Source of the DNA: Nevskiaceae bacterium
GTDB taxonomy: Bacteria > Pseudomonadota > Gammaproteobacteria > Steroidobacterales > Steroidobacteraceae
NCBI GenBank assembly: GCA_024234075.1
Contig: JACKOV010000004.1
Coordinates: 331,776-395,775, forward strand
Direction: 5' to 3'
DNA: 64,000 bases
The position numbers and the translations under genes were made by a program. This document shows, piece by piece, positions 43,289 to 48,966 of this stretch (positions are counted from its first letter, which is position 1; each line of letters starts with the position of its first letter). Under the pieces are notes generated by a model that was not told where the DNA came from, did not search any database, and saw only the letters and a list, made by a program, of their open reading frames with translations.

Positions 43289-43451
43289 GCGTGCTGCCGT
43301 GGCCGCCTGTGCGAGAATCGCGGCAGGTCCGTGGCGCCTTCGGAAGCGAAACGCGACTTTTTTGACCTCGGCCCCGCGAAGTGGGGGATTCGAATTACCC
43401 GCCGGGCCTTGGGTCCAGCGGAAGGACCCGTACCGGGGGGTAAAGCCCCGC

Positions 43452-43859
43452 TCATCGGTGCCGCCCGTTCGCGAAGGCATCGCGCGTGTTCTGCTCGATC
43501 GTCGTCACGTACACGTTGCCGAGGACGTAGGGGCCAGCGTCGCCGCGGCGGGCCATTACGTACTGACCAGGGCGCTTGCCGCGCTCGTGGAAGCGCCCGG
43601 AGTCCTGCCAGACATTCAGCCATTCCTCGAACGTCAGCAGGAACTCGATGCCGCGCCGCTTCGCGCCGCGACGCTGCTGCTCGAACTGCCCGCGCGGCGT
43701 CGCGTTCAGCGCGCGCTGCGCCCTCTCGATCGGGTGCAGGTGTGCGCACTGTCCAGAGGGGGTGTCCCTTATCTTGCAGGACAACACGGACGCGGCGGGT
43801 GGATTTACCGGGAAATCCAGCCTCAAGGCGCATGTCGGCGGACAGCAGGCGGACAGCAT
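43452..43859 (-). CDS. Phage-type HNH-like protein (up to 135 aa, start uncertain)
   Basis: The C-terminal 75 residues carry the pattern RRGAKRRGIEFLLTFEEWLNVWQD, a RGKRPGQYVMARRGDAGPY block and YVLGNVYVTTIEQNTRDAF, shared by many small phage proteins related to HNH/AP2 homing endonucleases. The catalytic His-Asn-His set cannot be assigned with confidence. The first 50 residues from ATG 43859 are Pro/Cys-rich and look unlike the family, so a later non-ATG start is possible. It sits between the HTH operon and the tyrosine recombinase gene. Confidence 0.6.
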   Translation of the reverse strand: MLSACCPPTCALRLDFPVNPPAASVLSCKIRDTPSGQCAHLHPIERAQRALNATPRGQFEQQRRGAKRRGIEFLLTFEEWLNVWQDSGRFHERGKRPGQYVMARRGDAGPYVLGNVYVTTIEQNTRDAFANGRHR

Positions 43860-43913
43860 TACCTTTCACGCGCGACGCGAACGGCAGTGCGCACAACGCT
43901 AAACGCATGATCT

Positions 43914-45230
43914 TCATTCGGAATCCTCCGTTTCGTCGTCATTTCGCTTTTCCGGCGCGGACAGCACCTTCCGGGCACCTCGTACATAACGAGACGTGGC
44001 GCGAGCCAGCGCCGCATCCGCGTCGGCCGTGCTCAGCGTCGTGTAGATTTCCGTGCTCCGCCGGTCCCGGTGGCGCAGCACTTGCTGCAAGGCCGGGATC
44101 GGCGTGCCCTCGCGCGCGGCAGTGACACCGAGCCAATGCCGGAAGGCATGGCTGCTGCGGCCGGTCACGCCCAGGCGCTTGAGCAGCGGGGCCAGGTGGC
44201 GCTTGCGCACGCCGGAGGCATGGCGCGGGCCGGCCTTCACCGGCGAGGGGAACAGGAAGCCTTCGGCCGCGCCGCCGTGCTGCGCGCGGAAGCCGCGCAG
44301 GTGTTCGAGCAGCGCCGGCGGGATCGCGCGGTCGGCCATGCTCGAATCGGTCTTCAGTGCCGTCTCCCGGCCGGCCACCGCCTGGCGCACGATGCGCATT
44401 CGGCCTGTGTCGAGGTTGATGTCGTTCCAGCGCAGGCCCAAAGCCTCGCCGATCCGCAGGCCCGCGAAGCCCATGATCTTGAACAGCGTGAGCCACGGTT
44501 CCTCCGCGGCTTCGAGGATCTTGTCCAGCTCATCGGTGGAGAAGGCTCTGTTGCGCCGGCGCAGGTCCACTGCATCCGAGCGCGGCAGCCTCACTTGCTT
44601 CGCGTCGGGGACGTGCGCCGACAGGCCCAGGAAGGCGGCCTGGCCGAGCAGGCGGCACAGCACGCTGTAGCGCGCGCGGATCGTCGAGGCGGCGACGCCC
44701 TGCAACTTCCACTTCGCAAGCAGAGTCTGGACACGCCCCGGCGTGACATCGTGCAGCAGGCGGCCCGCGAACTCCTTGCGCAGATGTACGCGGATGATCG
44801 ACCCGGCCGACTCTTGCGAAGAGCGCCGGAGCATCGGCAGGTAGAGCGCGACGAAGCGATCCACCCAATCTTCCCAAAGGCAGCTCGTGCCGGGAGCGAT
44901 GCGGGCCGGCGCGTTGCTTTCCAGCACGCGCACGGCCACCGCACGGGCTTGCTCGAGGTTCATGTCGTCGATGAAGCCGAGCCTGACCGAGTGCTGCTTG
45001 CGCCGGCCGTGCTCGTCGGGCTCGCCGCGATACTGCACGCGCCACGTATTGCCGCGCCGCCGGACGACACCCTGCTGGCCGTAGCCGATCCGCGCGATGC
45101 GGCGGCGCTTGCCCGGCTCGAAGCGCGGCGCCGTGCTGTCGAGCATGGCCGCTTCGATGGCGGCGGCCAGGGCAGCATCATCGAGCGTCAGGTGCGACTT
45201 ATCGCGCGGCGTGCGCTTCGGCCTCGCCAT
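43914..45230 (-). CDS. Tyrosine recombinase of element B
   Basis: 438-aa phage integrase-family recombinase. After a basic N-terminal arm (FEPGKRRRIARIGYGQQGVVRRRGNTWRVQYRG) is the core-binding domain (LWEDWVDRFVALYLPMLRRS...). The catalytic domain shows GLRIGEALGLRW (first Arg), HAFRHWLG (HxxR), a LRHRD block and the nucleophile Tyr in STEIYTTLS. All essential residues are visible, so it looks active. It is clearly different from the element A tyrosine recombinase, and lies mid-element, not at att. It could act on its own site or resolve dimers of the element. Confidence 0.93.
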   Translation of the reverse strand: MARPKRTPRDKSHLTLDDAALAAAIEAAMLDSTAPRFEPGKRRRIARIGYGQQGVVRRRGNTWRVQYRGEPDEHGRRKQHSVRLGFIDDMNLEQARAVAVRVLESNAPARIAPGTSCLWEDWVDRFVALYLPMLRRSSQESAGSIIRVHLRKEFAGRLLHDVTPGRVQTLLAKWKLQGVAASTIRARYSVLCRLLGQAAFLGLSAHVPDAKQVRLPRSDAVDLRRRNRAFSTDELDKILEAAEEPWLTLFKIMGFAGLRIGEALGLRWNDINLDTGRMRIVRQAVAGRETALKTDSSMADRAIPPALLEHLRGFRAQHGGAAEGFLFPSPVKAGPRHASGVRKRHLAPLLKRLGVTGRSSHAFRHWLGVTAAREGTPIPALQQVLRHRDRRSTEIYTTLSTADADAALARATSRYVRGARKVLSAPEKRNDDETEDSE

Positions 45231-45232
45231 GC

Positions 45233-45673
45233 TCAGCCCGCGGCCGCACCATTCGCGATGCCGATGGCGCGGGAGAGCAGCCCTTGCAGGCGCGCGGCCT
45301 CCTTGAGAGATTCGACGCTGCCGCGCTTTCGCATACTCGCCAGCTCGAACCGCAGCGCATCCGCTTGCCCATCCGTCAGCGGCACGCCGGCGGTGATTGC
45401 CAGGTCGATGTCATCGACCGTCGCACGCGGCCGCAGCTTTGCTTCGGGCACGAAGCTGCGATCGAACTGCTCCGCTTCGTCAAGGATGTTGCGCCACCGA
45501 TCTTTCGTCAGCTCTCCGCGGTCGATCATCGCGCGCGTGGCGCGGTGCAGATTCTCGTCGTTCGCGCGGCTGGTGCTGCGCCAGTGCGACACGAGCCACA
45601 ACGCAACGTGGACATCCGATTCGTCGAACAGCAGCTCGAAGCGCGTGCGCGCCGGCGTTTCAATCTCGGTCAT
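45233..45673 (-). CDS. Hypothetical helical protein (146 aa)
   Basis: MTEIETPARTRFELLFDESD begins the protein; WLVSHWRSTSRANDENLHRATRAMIDRGELTKDRWRNIL then DGQADALRFELASMRKRGSVESL make up a helical domain without recognised motifs. The stop lies just before the tyrosine recombinase ATG and the start three bases after the preceding gene, so all are likely in one operon. Function unknown. Confidence 0.6.
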   Translation of the reverse strand: MTEIETPARTRFELLFDESDVHVALWLVSHWRSTSRANDENLHRATRAMIDRGELTKDRWRNILDEAEQFDRSFVPEAKLRPRATVDDIDLAITAGVPLTDGQADALRFELASMRKRGSVESLKEAARLQGLLSRAIGIANGAAAG

Positions 45674-45676
45674 GGA

Positions 45677-45919
45677 TCAAGCTCCGCGGAAGGATTCGTA
45701 ACTCAACGCGCGGCGCACCTGCTCGATACTCCAGGCCAGCGCCGCGGCGATCTCGCGTTCAGTGCGGCCGGCGCGCGCCAAGGCCTTGCAGCGGTCGCTC
45801 ATCTGCCGCGGGCTCAGCGCGCGCAGCTCGGCCGCTTTCGGCAATGCGAGCTCGGCGGGCGGAGCGAGCGTGGAAGGGTCGAAGATCGGCGCCATCTGGC
45901 GCCCGGCGGTCATGGTCAT
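45677..45919 (-). CDS. Small HTH protein (80 aa)
   Basis: Probable ATG 45919 (MTMTAGRQMAPIFDPSTLAP). The C-terminal half, LSPRQMSDRCKALARAGRTEREIAAALAWSIEQVRRALSYE, is an HTH resembling sigma-factor region 4 or resolvase-type helices. It overlaps the upstream gene by 160 nt in another frame if that gene runs to its first stop, which suggests the upstream gene is shorter or frameshifted. Similar in slot and HTH pattern to the 66-aa protein at 32679 in element A. Confidence 0.6.
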   Translation of the reverse strand: MTMTAGRQMAPIFDPSTLAPPAELALPKAAELRALSPRQMSDRCKALARAGRTEREIAAALAWSIEQVRRALSYESFRGA

Positions 45920-46184
45920 CGGTACGTCTCCGGTTTGCCGCACAGGCTGCGGCGTAGTCGAGCAGGCGGCCGCGAATCCATGCGTAGGTCGCCGGGCGAA
46001 TCCACTGCGCCGGCTGGTCGTAGTTCCACTCTCGCGGTGGCGAGCAGCCGAAGCGCGCGCAGAACGTGCGGTAGCTCCAGCCGACTCGGTAGCCGCGCGT
46101 GGCCTCGAAGCGCAGCAGTTCCGCGTGGAACAGCCGGCGCTCTGCCTCGTCGGTCGCGCGCTGCTCAGCGGTCATCGTGGTCAT
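45759..46184 (-). CDS. Phage-type protein, probably with altered 3' end (up to 141 aa)
   Basis: Residues 1-80 look genuine: a helical start (EQRATDEAERRLFHAELLRFEATRGYRVGW), then SYRTFCARFGCSPPREWNY and WIRPATYAWIRGRLLDYA, a pattern I recognise from small phage proteins encoded beside replication genes. Beyond residue 85 the sequence is Arg/Ala-rich and lies antisense-like over the HTH gene in another frame, so the original stop near 45930 may have been lost. It overlaps the preceding gene by 20 nt. Function unknown. Confidence 0.5.
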   Translation of the reverse strand: MTTMTAEQRATDEAERRLFHAELLRFEATRGYRVGWSYRTFCARFGCSPPREWNYDQPAQWIRPATYAWIRGRLLDYAAACAANRRRTDDHDRRAPDGADLRPFHARSARRARIAESGRAARAEPAADERPLQGLGARRPH

Positions 46185-46734
46185 CGCGATTCATCAGGCG
46201 ATCGAGTAGCGCGCCGACCGGCTTCGGGCCGGACGTGCTGCGGAGGGAGGGCCGGATCGCGGGAGGCGCCAGGTTCGGCAGGGCCGCGCGGACTTCCTCG
46301 GTGTCCTGGGCGGTTTCGTAGTGCTCGGCAAAGCGGCGCTCCAGGAAATGGAGCTTGTCGCTGTCGCACATCGCGATGACTCCATAGCCGCCGAAGCCAT
46401 CTACGGCTTTGTCGATGATTGGATCGCCGCTCGATACGTTGTTGGTGATCCGCCCGCACTGGTTCGCCCCGCGGCTGGCGCGCCTGGCGATGGCGAATGC
46501 CTCGGCCGTCGTTGGCCGGCTGGCCTTCCTCAACTGCTCGAAGTGGAACGGCGATGGCATGAACTCCACCGACTTCGCCAGATGCGCGGCCGCCTCGCGG
46601 AACTCGGCCAGTGACCAGCCGCGCATTGCTGCCCACCACACGTCCAGGGCTTCGGGCGTGAGCTTCGCGCCCGGCTTGATCGCGGCCAGGCCGTTGAGCA
46701 CGGCGACGAAGATCGGCTTGTCGCTCTCAACCAT
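46165..46734 (-). CDS. Phage replication-associated hypothetical protein (189 aa)
   Basis: The pattern VLNGLAAIKPGAKLTPEALDVWWAAMRGWSLAEFREAAAHLAKSVEFMPSPFHFEQLRKASRPT, followed by DPIIDKAVDGFGGYGVIAMCDSDKLHFLERRFAEHYE, is typical of a conserved phage family annotated only as DUF-type and located beside DUF1376 initiators. Its role is probably helicase loading or primosome assembly; that is inference from context. It overlaps the DUF1376 gene by 8 nt and the next gene by 20 nt. Confidence 0.7.
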   Translation of the reverse strand: MVESDKPIFVAVLNGLAAIKPGAKLTPEALDVWWAAMRGWSLAEFREAAAHLAKSVEFMPSPFHFEQLRKASRPTTAEAFAIARRASRGANQCGRITNNVSSGDPIIDKAVDGFGGYGVIAMCDSDKLHFLERRFAEHYETAQDTEEVRAALPNLAPPAIRPSLRSTSGPKPVGALLDRLMNRDDHDDR

Positions 46735-47650
46735 CGGCGCCGGCCTCCGACCTACTCAGCCATTCAAGGCCCGCGGCGACATTCGCATCCTGCTGCACCT
46801 GAGCCTTCGTGCGCGGCTTCGGGAACGGTCCGCGCCAGTTGGCCTCGCGCGGGTCGTAGAACTTCGCCGGCGAGAGCACGTACTGCGTGCCGATCTTCCC
46901 CATCGCCTGCTGCTGGTCGCGGTACGCGGTGGCCGCTTCGACCAGCTCGGCCGCGGTAGCGATGCCATCGTCGATCAACCGCCCGAAGTTCCTTTCGGCC
47001 AACAGCCAGGCGGCGCCCCGGTACGTTCCGGCCGGGTATGTGGCCTGCGCCAGCTCGAAGGCTTCACGGCTGCGATCCGGTCCGATCGCGGCGGGCGCGG
47101 GGGCTCCACGAGCACCCGAAGGGTGCGAGGTCTTGGACTGGATCGGATGGGATGGATTGGTATGGATTGGATTGGTATGGATTGCCACAGCGGAAATCTG
47201 GCGCCCGCTATCTTTCTGGCTGGCACCCGCCATAGCCGCGCCATCGCGAACGTCATCCTTCGCGCTGGCATCCGCCATACTTCCGGGCTGGCGTTCGCCA
47301 GCCTTTCGCCATTTCGCTGCCGCGCCCTTCTTGCCAGCCGCGGCGTTCTTCGCGGAAATCTCCTTGGCCCTCGCACGGTGCTGCTCCAAGCGGCGATTGA
47401 CTAGGCGGCCGTCTATCTCGACGAACTTCTGGCTGACCTGAGCCCAGCAGGACTCGAACAGGTCCTTGTCCCAATCGACGAGCTTCGCCAGCTTCCGGCG
47501 ATCCGTAGGAAGTGAGCCCTGCGACCAGTTATAGGCCAGCAGCGTAAGGTAGAGAGAACGCTCGATACCTTCCCATTCCGAAGTAGCTCCCAGGAAATCG
47601 CCGAAGAACAGCGGCATGAATGGCTGCTTCGATGTCGGCCTTTCGCTCAC
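46727..47650 (-). CDS. DUF1376 (YdaU-type) replication protein with internal repeats
   Basis: The N-terminal domain FMPLFFGDFLGATSEWEGIERSLYLTLLAYNWSQGSLPTDRRKLAKLVDWD is the DUF1376 signature, a winged-helix domain of phage initiator proteins. Residues 110-180 are low complexity, encoded by repeated DNA (a palindromic set and ATTGG-type repeats), including AIHTNPIHTNPSHPIQSKTS. The C-terminal 120 residues (EAFELAQATYPAGTYRGAAWLLAERNFGRLIDDG) resemble the DnaD-like or helicase-loading C-termini of such proteins. It starts at GTG 47650, overlapping the small gene upstream. It fills the slot of the initiator-like gene in element A. Length 307 aa. Confidence 0.85.
   Translation of the reverse strand: MSERPTSKQPFMPLFFGDFLGATSEWEGIERSLYLTLLAYNWSQGSLPTDRRKLAKLVDWDKDLFESCWAQVSQKFVEIDGRLVNRRLEQHRARAKEISAKNAAAGKKGAAAKWRKAGERQPGSMADASAKDDVRDGAAMAGASQKDSGRQISAVAIHTNPIHTNPSHPIQSKTSHPSGARGAPAPAAIGPDRSREAFELAQATYPAGTYRGAAWLLAERNFGRLIDDGIATAAELVEAATAYRDQQQAMGKIGTQYVLSPAKFYDPREANWRGPFPKPRTKAQVQQDANVAAGLEWLSRSEAGADG
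47141..47302. repeat. Repeat arrays inside the element B initiator gene (candidate origin)
   Basis: Two sets. Set 1 is a run of ATTGG-based repeats, with GATGGATTGG at 47151, TATGGATTGG at 47161 and TATGGATTGC at 47176; it is A/T-richer than its surroundings. Set 2 is 16-mers of the type GCTGGCAYCCGCCATA at 47197 (degraded), 47219, 47264 and 47287 (GCTGGCGTTCGCCAGC, perfect dyad); the intervals are 22, 45 and 23 bp, that is one or two units of about 22.5 bp. This matches the phasing in element A. A GCACCC-GAA-GGGTGC hairpin (47112-47126) stands beside set 1. Confidence 0.6.
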
Positions 47651-47808
47651 TGTTGATCCCCGGCATCGAGCGCGTGCGCCGGCGCCGCAGGCGGGCTGGT
47701 GTCGTCCGCCTCGGCTGGCGCGGTGTCGGCTTCCATATCGCGCAGCGCCGCCTCGACCAGAAGATCGAGCAGCGACTGATAGCGCGCGAGACGGGCCGGC
47801 AGCGCCAT
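47647..47808 (-). CDS. Very small protein (53 aa), matched in element A
   Basis: ATG 47808 opens MALPARLARYQSLLDLLVEA, continuing ALRDMEAD and a Pro/Ala/Asp tail; the stop overlaps the DUF1376 GTG (GTGA). It is the counterpart in position and pattern of the 55-aa protein at 33958-34125 in element A (PLIDLVVQVILEEILADEEAA). The helical LxDLLVExxL motif is all that is shared. The gene lies between the MerR-like regulator and the initiator gene. Function unknown; being short, it is easily overlooked. Confidence 0.6.
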   Translation of the reverse strand: MALPARLARYQSLLDLLVEAALRDMEADTAPAEADDTSPPAAPAHALDAGDQQ

Positions 47809-47815
47809 CGGCTAG

Positions 47816-48067
47816 CTACTCCGGCTGGCTCGCGCTATCAGGATCGGCCGAAGCTCGAACACTCGCCCGTTCGGGCGCACGCCCACCTTGGTCGCGCGTC
47901 AGATGCGCGCGCGCGGCCTCGATGTCGGCCTGGGAGAACAGGCGCCGGCCGCCGGAATCGCGTACCGGGGAGACGATCCCTTGCGCATCCAACCGGCGGA
48001 GCGTGTCTTCCGCGCACCCGCAGGCCCGCGCGGCAGCGGAGATTCCAAACAGTTTCGAGTCGGCCAT
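47816..48067 (-). CDS. MerR-like HTH regulator of element B (83 aa)
   Basis: LFGISAAARACGCAEDTLRRLDAQGIVSPVRDSGGRRLFSQADIEAARAHL is a MerR/HTH_17 domain with the conserved GRR.F wing. The Ser/Ala-rich tail is short and unstructured. It corresponds to the 72-aa regulator of element A (34094-34312): the same slot, divergent orientation to the recombinase operon, and shared residues (ISA.AR..GC.E.T.RR.D......RDS.G.RL). It could bind the dyads between 48083 and 48140. Confidence 0.85.
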   Translation of the reverse strand: MADSKLFGISAAARACGCAEDTLRRLDAQGIVSPVRDSGGRRLFSQADIEAARAHLTRDQGGRAPERASVRASADPDSASQPE

Positions 48068-48159
48068 AGCCCCGGACCGTCGTATTTAGGGGGCTAGATA
48101 AATAGTTCAGGACCAGTGAAAATAGCAATAAGCCCTATTTCAGAGAAAGGACATTACTC
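48068..48159. promoter_or_regulatory. Divergent control region of element B
   Basis: AT-rich island in GC-rich DNA. Two inverted repeats: TATTTA (48083-48088)/TAAATA (48099-48104) and AAATAG (48120-48125)/CTATTT (48135-48140). These are candidate operators for the MerR-like protein at 47816, and AT-rich hexamers here could serve as -10 boxes. AAAGGA at 48145-48150 precedes the GTG of the zinc-finger gene. Confidence 0.55.
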
Positions 48160-48966
48160 GTGGCCGAACCGGAAAACCGGAAGGCATCGCCCCGCTGGTC
48201 GGCCGTCGTCGATCGCCTCAACGCCATGCAGCACGAACGCCAGGCAGCGGCCCGCCCGTCACCTTCCGACCACATCACGCGGATCGCAGAAGCCTTCCGC
48301 GCCGATCCTGTCGGCGCCTTCCTTCGGGATTACTGGGTCGCCTGGGCGCGCAGCGAACAGCACATCGAGAACGAGAACCGGATCGCTGCGCTGATTGATT
48401 TCGCCAATGGCACGTCCACTGGTGCACCCGACACGCTCCCTCTCGCGATTCCCATCGACCGGGAACTGTGGCGGTCCAGACTTCAACGCATTGCCGACGC
48501 TGACAACGCCAAGGTACGCGCGATGGTGCAACAGGAGCTCGCGCCGGAGTTGATCCGCGAAATCCGCGACAACGCCGTGTTCGTCGTGGACCAGGAGGTG
48601 CCTGAACGTCGCGAACGCGCAGCCCGCGGCCGCAGAGTGAAGCTATCCATCAGCGAACTGCTGCCACTGCGCATGTTGGACGGATATGGGTCTATCGCGA
48701 GTTTCAGTTACGCGACGCTGTTGCTGCTCGATCCCAACGGCCAAGGCAGGACGCTATGCGCCTGCCGGCTTCCGGGCTGCGGCGTTTTCTATTTCGCGCC
48801 GGTCGGCGCCGGACCAGGCCGAAAGAAGACGAGCTACTGCCCCGAACATACCGAAGATGGACCGAAAGCTGTGAACCGGAAGGCGCAGCGGAAGTGGCGG
48901 AAGAACAACCCGCGCAAGAAGTCCACCAAGCCACAACGCACCGCGCGAAAGACCCAGGAGCTATGA
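48160..48966 (+). CDS. CGNR-like zinc-finger protein coupled to the serine recombinase, element B
   Basis: 268 aa, starting at GTG 48160 after AAAGGA. A helical N-terminal half (DHITRIAEAFRADPVGAFLRDYW and ELWRSRLQRIADADNAKVRAMV) with no known motif is followed by a C-terminal zinc finger: CRLPGCGVFYFAP...KKTSYCPEHTEDGPKAVNRKAQRKWRK, i.e. CxxxxC ... CxxH and a basic helix, close to the CGNR finger. It overlaps the recombinase by ATGA, exactly as in element A. The finger looks intact here but is reduced there. Its role with the recombinase is inferred from the conserved pairing. Confidence 0.75.
   Translation: MAEPENRKASPRWSAVVDRLNAMQHERQAAARPSPSDHITRIAEAFRADPVGAFLRDYWVAWARSEQHIENENRIAALIDFANGTSTGAPDTLPLAIPIDRELWRSRLQRIADADNAKVRAMVQQELAPELIREIRDNAVFVVDQEVPERRERAARGRRVKLSISELLPLRMLDGYGSIASFSYATLLLLDPNGQGRTLCACRLPGCGVFYFAPVGAGPGRKKTSYCPEHTEDGPKAVNRKAQRKWRKNNPRKKSTKPQRTARKTQEL

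Noticed and set aside
43385..43410. GATTCGAATT-type sequence resembling a tRNA T arm in element B
   Set aside because: No acceptor, D or anticodon arm can be built around it, and no att core is present.
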